Source: Cacajao melanocephalus | Taxonomy: Eukaryota; Chordata; Mammalia; Primates; Pitheciidae | Reading direction: 5' to 3' | Assembly: GCA_963573385.1 (NCBI GenBank) | Contig: CAUYLG010071297.1 | Location: 1-64,000 of the forward strand | Length of the DNA stretch: 64,000 bases | Shown: positions 10,991 to 23,560 of the stretch, piece by piece | Position numbering within the stretch: the first letter of the stretch is position 1 | Layout of the letters: each line of letters begins with the position of its first letter | Position numbers and translations under genes: made by a program | The notes under the pieces: generated by a model | Databases searched by the model: none | What the model saw: only the letters and a program-made list of their open reading frames with translations | What the model was told of the DNA's origin: nothing

Positions 10991-13900
10991 GTGAGACCAC
11001 AGTCGCTGGTCACTAGGGTTAGCTGAAGCCTAGATGCTCATCGGGAATGCACAAAGGGTGGCCAATCCAGAGCATACAGACAGGGTAGTCAAATGGCAAT
11101 CCAGTGAGGAAGGGTCACATAGCAAAGGAGGCCACCACACGCACAGCCGTTAACTTCTCACCCTTCCTCAAAGTGAATGTCAAGAATGGGGTTTTATTGT
11201 GAAGTTAGCAGACTGAATATCAGAAACAAGGTCTCTAGCTATTCCAGATACACAGAGTAACTAAGCACATGTTGTCAACACTTTCTAACCTCGTGCATAA
11301 AGAAGGTCCGAAAATCCAGTGAGTGCCCTCATTTGCACCCTCAGAAATGGCACCCAAGCTTGAGCCCTGCTCATCCTGCTACCCAGGAGGATTTCTGTTT
11401 GACACCAATCAGAATGCAAAGTACTGACTCTGGAAGCCTGGGTTAACCTATCATGAGAAGAATGCTGGGACCATCTCAAAGAACGGAGAACTGGGATTTC
11501 TTGAGCTTACGAAGGAGATGATCCAACCCTTTGCAGTGCCATGCAAAACCATTTTGAAGTCTGAAGCAGAAGATAAAAATCGGTGATACTGATCCCATGT
11601 TTATTTAAAATTTGTACTTTTTTCATCATGACTCTATTGCATTGATAGTGGTTTAAAAAAAGAATAAAATAGTATATATTTTGATGACTGAGTGTTTTGG
11701 CACCCCCATGTATTTTCTGCCCTAGGCAAGGGTCTCACTCACCTCACACTAGTCCTGCCCTCCTCTTTGGTTCCTGCTTTGCTAGTGAGTATCTATTTAA
11801 TAACTGTTCATGTATGTGACAGAATGTGGTTTGAGGCTTCCTTTCATTTTACCAGGCAGTGGCATTGTAGGGGAGTTGCTAACCCTCTCCACCACAAACT
11901 TTTTGGATGGCTCACCTAACTTCACACCATCACCTATCGGAAAGAACCATCAAATTTTCCATGATCAAATTGGCAGATGTCAATTCACAAGAGCCTACCA
12001 AGTAGCTGGCAGGCAGGAAGCATACATCAAGACTGGAGCCACATTTGCTGAAAAGCCAAGGAAACTGAATGCTTAGGGCAACTCTTTCGCTTGCTTGAGC
12101 TGTTACCAATGCCCTTGCGGAAGACCTAGCAATTTTCAGTTGTAATTCTGTCATGTTTCTTAAAGAGGGTCCCCCACTTGTATAGACTTCAGGCCCCCTC
12201 ATGCTTGGATTCATCTGGGAGCCATGGACTTACCCATTCTTAAGCAAACCAATCGTTGAACATTTGGCTTTACAAACCTAATAATTTGTAGAGATTATTT
12301 ACTTCACTTACTTCTCATGGTGACAGGTGTTATTGGATTCTGGTAATACTCCTTTCACCTTTGCCCTTCTAGCACTAAAGGCTTTCAGCTGCTGCTACTC
12401 CCTGGGTGCCTTAACATGCATCCTGCAATGTATGTTCCAAACGCTTCTTAAGCCTCTGTTAAGTAGTCCCATCTTTTGAGTCTTCTTGTTTAAACCATCC
12501 AAATGGATTCTGTTTTATCCAAAGAATACATTATAATAAATTGCTTTAAAAAGTTTAAACAAATACAAAGTGTAGGGGGACAGTTAAAATAAATAACACA
12601 GATGAGTTAGGCTTATATGGAAAGTACTAAGAAAACATCTGTCACAACCGAGTGTTATTTGTGAACCCTTTTATTGCCTGTTCCATTTAAGAGCTGACAT
12701 TCCACACTTGGAGGCCTCTTCTTAGCTTCAACTGTGTTTTTACTATAATTTGAGCTTAATTGTGAGCATTCATTATGGGCTGAATTCTGGCAATGCTAGA
12801 TCTACATTTATCTCTCATTTAGCCTTCAAAGAACATTGAAAAAAATTATGTTAGGAAGTTTTAACATATATCTTAGACCAATATCTACCAATTTTAACAC
12901 AATTTTTCTCGTTTTTACTAATATATTAGACATCTTAATAATCCGTCATGTGTGAAGAATATTTACAAAAATTAATGAAACTTGATTAAAGTACTTAATA
13001 TTTATAATTGGCACTTCTGCAAAAGCATTGACTAGATGGCCTTGAAAGTGTTTTCTTTTTTGATATTATTGATCTCACAATATTAAATAACCAAATGAGA
13101 AGAAAAACTCTACACAGGGAACCTTTCTTCAATTCCACAAGATGTAACTGTGAATTCTTCATTTTAAAAATCAATAACAATAATTTTCAGTAGTATACTT
13201 ACTCTTGAGTCAGAATTTATTACATGATAAGAATGTCTTTATTTGGGATATTAATGTTTCTCTGATTATTTTAATGAAATCTGTAGCATTGCCACGAATT
13301 TGCCTTTAAGGATTTGTGGAATTTTTCTTCATCTATGAGTATGAGCTGTAAACAGCCCTGCACATGTATTATATTTCTATTTTTTAAATTACACAAAGGA
13401 AAATATACAATTATACACAGGGAAACTCCCATTTCCACCTGTGTGGCTATTGGGTCTGAACAAAATGTATTGCTGAGAGGATAAGTCAATAGCATGTAAA
13501 GTGCTTGCAACAGTGGGCCATGCAAAATTAGTGTTCAATAGTGTCAGTTGTGATTGCTTTCTGTCGGCAAAATTTATTCATTCACTAGACCAGAGGCAAA
13601 TTTGCCCTGAAGTTAATGAGCTTAAGCTGCAAGGCGTCTCTGACACTCAAACCTGAGCAGGTCGACTCCATGGGAGCTGCAGGATGTTCTAGGCCACAGG
13701 AAAAGGCCGGCTATGGGAGGAGGTGTTCTATGAGGTCATTTCTGGCCAGTTGCTTGAAAGGATGTCAAAACAAAGGGGCCTGAATCTCAGACTCCAATAG
13801 TTTGTTGTGTTTTCTTTTCTTACTCTAAAGAAATATTCATTTGCTTACCTGCTTTCATCTGGAATTCTGCATTATTTTACTTAAAGAGTTCACTAAGTTA

Positions 13901-15409
13901 AAGAAACTTCAGGTGGGAGATTGTCCTATCATATTCCCCAAATACAGGCTGATCCAGAAATATAGGTCTTACAAATGACTTGTATGAACATAGAAAGAGT
14001 CTTCTTGTTGAGAAATTATAACTTAATGACTTTATCATTATTCAACAAAGAAAGCACATTTGCCAGCCAAAGAAACGTGACTCAGGAGGCTTCAGCTTTT
14101 CAGAAAAGCACTGTTTGCAAGAAGGGCATCATCAGCTAAAGCCAGAGGCCGGCGTGAGGGTTAGACCTGTAAGAAGCCGGGGGCAACAGCAATGGCCGCC
14201 GAGAGAAAACGAGAATTTTAAACAAAATATTCCTTAAAACAATACATCTCTTTATTTATGATTCACTTTTCCATCACATCCAATTCATGATAGGGCTGAA
14301 AGTCAACAGCATTTTACAATTTCCAATTTCCTTCCTGAGGCAAGGAAAGGTTGCATAATGTTCTTGAAGATCCAACAAATACGATGAAATTTTTCCTCAC
14401 TTTTCTGCTCTACTTCGTTATCTCGGACACGCATTAAATTAAGAAAGGCAAACATTTCATTCCTTTTGTAAAATATTGTAGATCTGTCAAAACTTTCAGT
14501 TAGCCATGTATTCTGTGTACATATTCTGAAATATTGATTTCTTTGTGTCACTTTATCCTTAGCTTTTAAAAAATAATTATGATGAAAATGATTGTTTATT
14601 TCCAAATAAATATTCAAGCATATGCATGTACTTCAAAAATAATGAACATATGTGTTTAAATTAAAACGGGATGTAGGGGGAGTCCATGAAAATATATACA
14701 CTAGCAGCCATTGTAAGGTCTATCCCATTATGTTTGCCAAACTTTGAAGTCTGGGCGAGCATCCCATTTCTGTGCCCGCTGGAAATCCTGCAAGTAGCTG
14801 ATTCGTGAGACAATGCCAAGTCATCCAAAAATGGAGAGATGCGATTAGGCTCTGTGTTACACAAATACTGTGATCCTATCAATATAATCTAGCTGCAATC
14901 CCTTTGTTTGTATGTCTAGCAAATGATTAATATTGCATTTCAAATCTGAAAGAGGAGAGCGATAACAATAACATACAAATAAAGAAGCTATTACAGAGAG
15001 GAATAGGAAGTCCGAGATTTGTTAATTAATCATCTGGACAAACAAGACATTGTCTCCTTTCATTTGAGCTAGTTTTCCATTCAAATGTGTATTTTCAAAC
15101 AATTATATTCCGATGAAACGGGGATACACACAGAAGATCCAGAAGGCATCCCGTCTGATGTTTTTAAAGATATGGCTCCTTTCCTAATTTAGAAAAATAG
15201 GGAAGAGGTTCTGTAACAACACTGCAATTGGAAAGAAAACAAAGTATATACAGTGCTTTTACTTTTTACAAAGAGAATGCATTTGAAAAACCATGTAAAT
15301 ACATTTGTCTATGTTTTGTTTCTGACTTGGTGATCTGCAAGGGGTTACTGTTTTAGCACCACACTTTTCTGCCTTGTATTTTTCACTAACAATGGTTAAT
15401 CATTGAATG
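10991..15409. other. Long mostly repeat-free unique segment
   Basis: Apart from low-complexity bits I recognise no repeat and no gene in about 4.4 kb. A small CpG cluster lies at 14150-14211. Open frames of up to about 100 codons occur on both strands with no domain. Confidence 0.55.
14150..14211. other. Small CpG cluster in CpG-poor DNA
   Basis: Six CpG dinucleotides in about 60 bp (at 14150, 14153, 14178, 14197, 14200 and 14210) with GGCCGGCG and GGCCGCCGAG words. It is too short for a CpG island. Confidence 0.6.
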
Positions 15410-15974
15410 TTCCAATATTCTATTGCTGCATTACAAATCATCCCAAACTTGGTGACTTAAAGTGACTACCATTTTATTAGACTCATGGATTCCCTAGCTC
15501 AGGAATTTAGACAGAGCACAGTAGAATAAATTCTCCGCTCCATGATGTGTGGGGCCACATCTAGCAAAACTCCGGGGCTTTGGGAGACTGCAGCCTCTAG
15601 GATTAGAGTCATTTGGGGGCTTCTCGTCTTGCACGTCTGATGCCTGAAATGGAATGACTCAAAAGTTGGGCTTAGATGGGACTATCCACTGGAGTGTGGA
15701 CAGGTGGCCTGTTCATGAGGCTTGGGCTTCTGCACAGCATGGAAGAATCAGGGTAGTCTCTTTTGACTGACCTGGTTGCTCAGGGCTTCAGGAGTGAGCA
15801 TTTCCACAAAGCCATTCATGGCCTACTCTTAGGAAACACATGACATCCTTCCCACTATACTCCATAGGTTGAAATATTACAAAGCCACAAAGATTCAGAA
15901 GGAGTGGACATACATATCACTTCTTGATGACGTAAATGTCAAAAAATTTGTGGCCATATTTTAAAATTGCCACA
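15410..15974 (-). mobile_element. MaLR/MLT1-like ancient LTR, antisense
   Basis: It opens with TATTCTATTGCTGCATTACA and a GTGACTTAAAGTGA word, and closes near 15969-15974 with GCCACA. This is the layout of MaLR-type LTRs read backwards. The 11-mer AATTGCCACAA occurs at 15965-15975 and again at 15982-15992, spanning the LTR end. The subfamily is uncertain. Confidence 0.6.
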
Positions 15975-16407
15975 ACTATATAATTGCCACAATCGACACT
16001 GTTAAGTGTCAATTAAATAAGGGAAGAAACTATATAACATAGAGGCTTTAGAAACATAGCTTTATTTACTCTTTACAACAGCTCTATGAAGAAATTATTA
16101 TTATCTCCACTTGATAAGTCAGGCAGCTAAATACACATGGCACTGTACAAAACTGTGGTCTATCTGATTCCAAAGCCTGGTCCTTTCTTACTAGTCTTTA
16201 CTGAGATCACCTTATGTTTACTTGTATTTTTAGCAAAATTTTTTTCTAATAAAAAAAGTCATTTTTAAAACTAACTTGTATGAAAAGTACAGGGTTTTAG
16301 ACACTGTGCTTTAGTTTACACAGTAATCAAAAACTCATCAGACACCAAAAACTAAATAATTTCGATACATTTAAGATACTAATAAATAAAAAGACTGTCC
16401 GTTTCCA

Positions 16408-17192
16408 ATTATAGCTATAGGAAATTAGCACAAATTTAGCGGCTTAAAACCACACAAATTTTTATAAATTATTATTTTTTGAGATAGTGTGTCACTCTGC
16501 CTCCCAGGCTGGAGTGTAGTGGCCCCATCACTGCTCACTGAAGCCTCAACCTTCTGGGCTCAAGTGATCTTCCCACCTCAGCCTCCTAAGTAGCTAAGAC
16601 CACAGGCATGAGCCATTAGGCTCCACTAATTTTTTGTATTTTTTGTAGAGACGGGATCTCTCTATGTGGCCCAGGCTGGTCTTAAACTACTGGGCTCAGG
16701 TGATTTGCCTGCCTCAGCCTCCCAAAGTGCTAGGATTATAGGCATGAGCCACAGCACCTAGCCAAGATTTATTATTTTATAGTTATAGAGGTTAGAAGTC
16801 CAAAGTAGGTGTCACAGGGCTAAACTCAGGGTTGGGCAGGGCTGAGTCCCTTCTGGAGGCTCTGGGAGTATGCATTTCCTTTCATTTTCCAGCCTCTAGA
16901 CACTGTCCTGACCCTCGACCCATCAGCCCTTCCATCTCTAAAGCCGGTCATCACATCACTTCAACCTCTGTCTGTCCTCTCATCTCCCTCTCTGACTGAT
17001 TCTCTGACTCCTTCTTTCACTTACAAGGACCCCTGTGACTACATCGGGCCCACTCAGATAATCCAGGATAATCTCGGCATCTCAAGACTCAATCACATCT
17101 GTAAAGTCCCTATTGCCATATAAAGTAACATATTCACAGGTTTGGAGGCTGGGGATGTGGACGTCTTCAGGGCCATCACTCTGCCTACCACA
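16408..17192 (-). mobile_element. MaLR-like LTR split by an AluJ
   Basis: The left part (GAAATTAGCACAAATTTAGC, GGCTTAAAAC) resumes after the Alu with GAGGTTAGAAGTCC and runs to a GTAACATATTCACAGG and CTGCCTACCACA end. The order is that of a MaLR-type LTR on the minus strand. The Alu lies entirely within it. Confidence 0.72.
16473..16763 (-). mobile_element. AluJ, antisense, inserted in an LTR
   Basis: A full antisense Alu from a T-run and GAGATAGTGTGTCACTCTGC to CACAGCACCTAGCC. GGGCTCAAGTGATC and GGTCTTAAACTACTGGGCTC are J-type words. Both flanks carry ATTATTATTTT-like sequence, a probable decayed target-site duplication. Confidence 0.95.
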
Positions 17193-17939
17193 GAGAACGT
17201 TATACACACACAGCATCAGTGCACACAACACCTACGTCCTTCATCCTAACAGCCTCCATATTCTGTCATCCACTCGCAGGAATGTGTTATGGTTACCAAC
17301 TCTCAGGCTGTTAATTACAACATTTCCTCTCTTACATCCGAATTAACTATCCCACCAAGCTTACTGAAGACTCTTACTCTCCAGTCCTAGAGGCTACCAG
17401 AGAGTCTCAACCAGCTCCACACATTCAGCACCCCAGAGGGGAACAGTGTCCTGTGCTTTGCAGAAGTCAGCACTCCCACTGCCCCTGCCCCTCAAATCCC
17501 TTGACAGACAGGTACAGCTGAGTGCCCAAACAAACTTACCAACTCACAGAATTCAGCCCAGATTTGAAGACTCACATGAGCACCTTCTCTCACAGTGTAG
17601 AGCACGTCTGATTATGCCCAAAAGGCACTGAGGAGATGTGAGATTTCAAGCAGTGTCATGTCTAAACATGGCAGGTAAGTTTGTGCCCTTTCTCCACACT
17701 CACTGCCATCTCTTGTCAGGTGTTGTTTTTCACCCCCCACCCCAAGACCCAGTGAGAATGAAAATTCAGTAAAAAGTCAAAAGGTAGACTCTTAAAGTCC
17801 CTATTTTTATGCAGACATTCTCATTTGTTCAAGCTTAGCATGTAACCATGAGCCATGACTAGAATTTATTAACTTGCTAAAATTGATGCTATGAGGTCTT
17901 CAGCCCTTGTATGGTGACTGTTTGCTTAATTATCCATAT
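17193..17939. other. Unique DNA, no gene seen
   Basis: No repeat family is recognised. A C-rich CACCCCCCACCCC stretch lies near 17731. The 60-80 codon frames here have no signature. Confidence 0.5.
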
Positions 17940-18665
17940 CTAAAGAGTGGCTTTGGCTGATTTGTGATTCTTGCAGTTTTCTAGGCCTGGGCAGCCCTCT
18001 GTTTAGTAACGGCACAGGTCATTGAGTACCTACCGAGTAGTGTCCTCTAGAAACACCTGGAGGGCCTGCCACCGTAAGCCTGGTGCATCCCACGTTCACA
18101 GAATGTGTGGCCACTGGTGCAAAACCAAGCATCCACTCTGGGTGGGCAGTGAAAGGCTCAGAAATGCCAGCAAATGCCAAAGAGAAGCTGGGTAATTTTA
18201 TTCCAATTATACTCTTAGTGCCATGATGTCACAGCATAAATTTGTACTTTTGCATGCAGCTCATGCTGGTGTGATGACAGCTCTTAAAATATTGAGTGAT
18301 TGTGGGCCCGTCAGCATAAAATTATTCTAACATGGTGCCTTTATTAGTGCTTCAATAAATGCCATTCTTCTTGTGTTCTGAGGTGGCATTTGCAAATGAG
18401 CTAATTTCTCTGCAGTAAAATAATTGTGTTGCATTTATTTTGCGGGGGAAAAAACAGTGCTATTACATAAAGGGGGCTCTTTTTCCATCAAAACCGCATA
18501 AGCAGTAGTTAGTCAAGTTTAAAAAAGAATGCATTAACTAAATGACTAGGTAATTATTTAAATGAACTCGCTGCTTTAAAAAGCTGTGGATGGGATAAAC
18601 ACCTTTAAAATTCCTTGTTATTACAAAAAGCTGTGGCAAATTAGTCACAAGGTTATCCATGCTCC
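17940..18665. other. Candidate conserved noncoding element
   Basis: The block is repeat-free and AT-rich, dense in homeodomain-, POU- and SOX-like words: GGTAATTATTTAAATG, AATTGTGTTGCATTTA, TTTGCAAATGAGCTAATTT, and the CRE-like TGATGTCA. This texture resembles developmental enhancers in gene deserts. The call is by impression only, because no alignment is available. Confidence 0.35.
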
Positions 18666-20443
18666 AACTCAGGGAAAGAAGGTGTTTACTGATTGGTGAT
18701 GAACATTTCAGGGGTTCATTATGGCTCTCTTGACTTCATGTCACAGTGGCTTTATTCTTCAGAAATAGTGAAATGGAGAGGGGAGAGGAGAATTGGTACT
18801 ATTTGAATTTCACCCTAGGTGTTTGCTGCCTGAATCCTTTGGCCTGGAAGTCTACAATCCTCTTAGACATCACCTGGCCAAAGTCTTACCAGTACAGGGC
18901 CATTCTGTATATCACTGACAGATGGTGACGATGATACCAGCTCTACACTCAGTGAGGTCTTCTGCAAATTATGCACTGTCTCCTCTTCCCATAATCTATT
19001 GGACTGAGCATCAAGATTAAGAAACAATTAGCTGCCTGTTCAAAGCGTTTGTAAGACACTCAATGCTACTTTTCATTCAACTTGCAAAAATAAAGAGGGG
19101 CGGGAAAGAAAGAAAGGAGGTGGGAGTGGGGGGAGGATGAGCAGGTGCAAAAACAAGAGAGAGAATTAATAAGAAAAAAAGGGAAAATAGGAGGAAAAGA
19201 AATATGGAAAAAGTCAACCTGTAATTCTCTGAAAGATGCCGCCAGGACTGATAAATAGGAAGTTTTGTTTTATGGTAAAAGCCAAGCAAATCCCACTGCA
19301 AGGGTAAACTATGAAATTGATGGAGGCTGATGCTTCCTAAATAAACTAATTAGGTTCCTCCTCACTTCCACACTACTATGAAGATCTTTGAATTTTTTCT
19401 CCTTAGACATTGTTCCTCCTTTCATGTGGCCTGTGAGTTAAGCAACAAAAAACTCAAAGGGTATTTAGCTTTAAGAAGAATTTAACAGGCTCAGAGAAAA
19501 GTAATAAAACATAACAATTTAAATGAGAATTAGGTCATATTGGGTATCTGCCATGTAACCAGGCATCAGATTAGGAGATTTGCCCTGCTCCTTTTGCTTA
19601 CCCATCACTACCAATGTGTACAATAGTCCTAGCCTCTGCTAAGCCTCCTGGGGCCCTAAGGAACACTTTCCTCACGATGTGCACTTGGAACTAGCTAAGA
19701 GCAACATGTCAGCTCTCCGAGTGGATTGGAAAGCTAGGTTTACTGTCAAGCCTTCACCGGGTTTCCTAATACTTCACCCGAGTCATACCTGGTCCCCAGG
19801 AGAAAACCACAGATCTTCAAGTCAGGGGTAGGTGAGGGCAGGGAGACTGGAAAGCAGGCAGTTCTAAAGACAGAAAGAGCTTGAGCTGGACACGCTCGGT
19901 TCTATCTACAAATTCACCAAGCAGCTGAACTTCCTTTCATCTCTGGGGAGGCATGAGTGAGGGGTGGGGGGAAGCAAAACATGTTCATTCTGTAATTTCA
20001 CAATTTTCCCTCTCTGGGAAGTAGAGTGGAAATCACATCCCTTTTACAGAAGTAGAGAATGTGTTGTCCTGTGAAAAATTCCCATTTTACAAATACAAAA
20101 GCGGAGATCTATAAAAGTTAATTTTGTCTAAGCCTGTAGAGCCAGTAAATAGAAAGTCAATCTCTGGTCTGGGTTTCTGACTAGAACTATGCTATTTTCC
20201 ACTATAGTGTGTTGCACTTTTAAAAGCAGAAATAATATTTATGGGAGAGTGGGAGTAGGAAGTCAAGCCACTTAACAACTGAGAAAAAATTATTTACTTT
20301 TCACAATCTACATTTCAGTCAAAGTGTAGGCTTAACAAACTATAGACAATCTAAAAAGTATTAGGAATGGATTCCCATTGCTGAGAAGAAGCAAAGTGTT
20401 GCTTATATAATCACTTTAAGCAGAACTTAACTTTTGTGTATTA
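18666..20443. other. Unique DNA with a purine-rich stretch
   Basis: No gene seen. Positions 19083-19206 are strongly purine-rich on the plus strand (GAAAGAAAGGAGG, GTGGGGGGAGG). This makes a 74-codon hydrophobic frame on the other strand (19077-19301) that is only compositional. Confidence 0.55.
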
Positions 20444-20510
20444 TAGTGGTTCTCAACAGGGTTGATTTTGCCCCTCAGGGACACTTAGCAATGCCTGGAG
20501 ACAGACTGCC
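20444..20510 (+). mobile_element. MER20-like DNA transposon, 5' fragment
   Basis: AGTGGTTCTCAACAGGGTTG, ATTTTGCCCCTCAGGGACAC and CAATGCCTGGAGACAGAC follow the start of MER20 (hAT-Charlie). It stops abruptly before the Alu. Confidence 0.8.
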
Positions 20511-20540
20511 CCCACAGAACCATTTGGCATACATATGAGA

Positions 20541-20820
20541 GAGACAAGAGAGAGAGAGTCTCACTCTGTCACCCAGGCTGGAATGCAGTAGCGTGATCAC
20601 TGCAGCATCCGCCTCCCAAGTTCAAGTGATTCTCCTGCCTCAGCCTCCCAAGTAGCTGAGATTGCAGGTGCATACCACCATGCCCAGCTAATTTTTATTT
20701 TAGTAGAGGCTGGGTTTCTTCATGTTAGCCAGGCTGGTCTCAAATTCGTGATCTCACATGATCCACCCACCTTGGCCTCCCAAAGTTCTGGGATTACAGG
20801 CATGAGCCACCACACCCAGG
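20541..20820 (-). mobile_element. AluS-type element, antisense
   Basis: Runs from GAGTCTCACTCTGTCACCC through CAAGTAGCTGAG to GAGCCACCACACCCAGG. The right-arm words fit AluS rather than AluJ. The poly-T usually seen at this end is replaced by a GA-rich stretch, GAGAGAGACAAGAGAGAGAG. Confidence 0.95.
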
Positions 20821-20834
20821 AGGCCAAAAATATT

Positions 20835-21300
20835 TATGTAAGGTCTTTTAGGCTGACTGATGGTGCCATGGATGCCATGGTGACCCCATGACCCACATGA
20901 ACATCACCTCTGGATGGCCTCCCAAAATTTGAAAATCTGAAGTAACTGGAAGACCATGAAAAGAGGAAGAAGGATCAGCCTCTGCAGTGCCTAAGTAACT
21001 TGAGGCATTCTTTAGTGTTCCTTATTCCCATTCAATTGATAAGGCAATTGGACTTTTTAACCGACCTTGGTCAACCTCGTGACTCCAGACCGTGCGACCC
21101 CCTCCCAGCTTACAAAAACCACCCTGAACTGTAACTTCTGTAACTTTCCACTGCCTACCCCAAACCTATAAAACCAACTCCTATCCCACTGCCCTCCACT
21201 GACTCTCTTTTTGGGCTCAGCCTGTCCACACCCAAGTGAATAAACAGCCATGTTGCTTACACAAAGCCTATTTGGGAGGGTCTCTTCATTCAGAGCTCAC
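20835..21300 (+). mobile_element. HERV-H/LTR7-related class I solo LTR
   Basis: The U3/R-like order matches the LTR7-related group: a GATGGCC...GAAGTAACTG segment, then a TATAAAA box at 21167-21173, CACTGACTCTCTTTTTGGGC, an AATAAA signal at 21239-21244, and a closing GCTTACACAAAGCCTATTTG region. No internal ERV sequence adjoins, so it is a solo LTR. The exact subfamily and 5' edge are uncertain. Confidence 0.75.
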
Positions 21301-21718
21301 ATTCAACCATGAATAGTTCTGAGATTGATAACCCTTGATGTTGTGAAAATTGGTGAACTACAAGGTATGATTTGGAGGGGCAGGAAGATCTTTAAGCCAA
21401 TCTTCTCCAATGGTGGACCAAGCCAAAATTTCCACAGTTAGAGAATATTTGGGATTGCACTCTAATGTCTTCACAAGTCTATATTTAACAGTAACATTTC
21501 CCATAGGAATAAATGCAAGGAGATATTGCTTTTAATGTGATAGCTAGCCGAGAAAAAAAATGTGGTACCCAAAATAAAAGGGGAGGGGATGAGAGAGAGG
21601 CCCAGGCAGGCTCAGATGGGAGGCTGTCGTGGGTCCATTGAGGAACAGAGGAACAAGTGAGAGAGAGATGGGAGAGAATGGTCTAATTCATGACTTTGCT
21701 CAGGGCTGACCTTAAGCC
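21301..21718. other. Unique DNA, no gene seen
   Basis: Nothing recognised beyond short GA-rich words (GAGAGAGAGATGGGAGAG). Confidence 0.5.
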
Positions 21719-21781
21719 CAACAACAAAAACAACCACCACCAACAAAACAAAACAAAAACAAAACAAAACAAAACAAAAAC
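21719..21781 (+). repeat. (CAAAA)n pentanucleotide microsatellite
   Basis: Starts with CAA/CCA triplets and passes into CAAAA and CAAAAA units (pure from about 21743). It could be polymorphic. The reverse strand gives a spurious Phe/Val-rich frame. Confidence 0.9.
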
Positions 21782-21849
21782 CTGTCTATGAGGTTTCCAG
21801 ACAACAAAAGCTGCATTTAGCCAAATACTGGGAAGCAGGGCAAGATGCG

Positions 21850-22030
21850 TTGGAATCTGGCAGATTTGAGTTCGAATCACAGTGTTGCCATTTTCTATAC
21901 TTTTGACTTTGGGGATTTTACTTAAGCTCCCTGGGCTCCACTCTTCTCATCTCTGTACAGAAGTAACAAGGCTAACTGAATCAGATTCAATGAGATATAT
22001 GGATCCCCTGGCCCATAACAGAGGCACAGC
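21850..22030 (+). mobile_element. MIR
   Basis: GATTTGAGTTCGAATCACAG, a GACTTTGGGGATTTTACTTAA region and CATCTCTGTACAGAAGTAAC follow the MIR consensus order, with a decayed 3' tail. Confidence 0.8.
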
Positions 22031-22764
22031 AAGACAGTTAATTCTAGACAACTGACTAAGGCCCCTGCAAAAATAAGCATATCAGTGGCCTTAAATTCTC
22101 TATGGAATCAGAGTAGGTATAGATAAGTAAACACAGAAACGGAACCTGTCCTTGGGAAAGTGTCAAATGTAAAAACACAAAAACATCATGTGGCTTCTAG
22201 CAATGATTTTTCTCAAAGGTACTTGAGACATGAGAATAGCATTGCAAATAGCCTCAGCAGAGAAGACCACATGATCCCCAAAGTTGACTCTCTACTTAAG
22301 GGTTTGTAAATTAAGTTGTTCAAATGGAGAAAAAGTATTCTCAAAATAAAAGACAACTGGAGTGGACTTTACAGTGATATGCCTTAATCCAGTTCCATAA
22401 CACTAATGTTGATCCTCACAGCACGGATTTCCCCAGTCATTGATCTGCATACTATTTAAAGGGGTGACTTTAATGTCAGAGGGGCATAAGATATTATATA
22501 CCTTATTGAATAGGCTTAAAGTAAGTCATTTTTCTTTCCTGTATTTCATTTTACTTTACCATAAGTAGAAGAGTAAAATTTCATGAAGATGTCATGAGGA
22601 TTAGTGAGAGGTGCCTTTTTGAGTGATGTAAAAATTACACATCTTGTTTTGATCTGTTTTTTTGACATATCTCAACATAAGCAACTTTCTGGATCTTTCT
22701 GGGTCTCATTGTTTTTATTTGTTCAGTAAAAGAGTTGACACATAGAACTCCAAGGATTTGTGAT
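22031..22764. other. Unique DNA, no gene seen
   Basis: No repeat or gene recognised. Confidence 0.5.
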
Positions 22765-22850
22765 CCTAAAGCCTGAAGCATCCCCTGGGAACTTGTTAGA
22801 AATGCCACTCCCAGACCTACAGAGTCAAAATCTTTCCCAAGGTCCCAGGA
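22765..22850 (+). mobile_element. MER5A-like fragment
   Basis: GCATCCCCTGGGAACTTGTT then AGAAATGCCACTCCCAGACC and CTACAGAGTCAAAATC match the central MER5A stretch. Confidence 0.75.
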
Positions 22851-23208
22851 CAAAACATTTGTAATTGTAGGTTTGGGAAGATTGTAGTAAGGCTTGCTCC
22901 AGCTTCATAATTGTAAAAATGCATGGCATGGTAAGAAAGCTAACAAACAAGAAGCCACACATAGTCTGTTATAGAAAAGTTAAAACATATCCTGCCCCCT
23001 CCACCTGCCCCTTTGCGGGATTTCTTTGATGTCTCTATCTGATATTCTCCTTAGGACCAAGGATCCAATGATGGCTGAGTCAATGAGGATAGGCAAGTAG
23101 AAAAATTGGTAAGTTGCTGCCCCTTTTACTCTTCTATAGGTAAAGCTATGTGTGTCTTCATAAAATGTTCTGCTCAATGGGTTGAGCATTCAAATACTAA
23201 GAAAGGCA

Positions 23209-23335
23209 GCTTCTTTGAGAAGATCAGAGGCAGTAGCCAATCTTTACTATCATAAAGAGAAAGAGAAAAACAACAAACTGAGGCTGAAATGGCACACAGG
23301 GCCTCTAAAGTTATATTAGAGATGTTTCTCATCTT
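23209..23335 (+). repeat. Exact 127-bp direct repeat, copy 1
   Basis: Base-for-base identical to 24414-24540, 1205 bp downstream. I compared all 127 positions by eye and found no mismatch. The bases just outside differ on both sides (A/T left, A/G right). The unit begins GCTTCTTTGAGAAG and ends GATGTTTCTCATCTT. It is not a recognised repeat family. This copy directly precedes a MIR. Confidence 0.97.
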
Positions 23336-23364
23336 ACCTAAGGTTTCCTGGCACTGACCAAGGA

Positions 23365-23560
23365 GTCCGAGGTCCTGGGTGAATTCTAGTCCTGCCATTG
23401 ACAAGCTGTGTGATTTGGAGTCATTACTTTATCCCCTGTATTTCAGTCCCCTCATCTGAATAGAGGGAATAATAAGGACCTCCCCACTCCATTTAAATAA
23501 ATAAATAAGTTCAAATTTGCAAAATTTTCTGGCTGGATTCTGACCCACAGTAAGCACTAC
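23365..23560 (+). mobile_element. MIR
   Basis: GGTGAATTCTAGTCCTGCCA, ACAAGCTGTGTGATTTGGAG, CCCCTCATCTGAATAGAGG and AATAATAAGG follow the MIR order. Confidence 0.85.

Noticed and set aside
17731..17755. C-rich i-motif / reverse-strand G4
   Set aside because: Only three usable C runs.
19083..19206. G-quadruplex in the purine-rich tract
   Set aside because: The G runs are separated by a loop of about 14 bases, so the canonical motif is not met.
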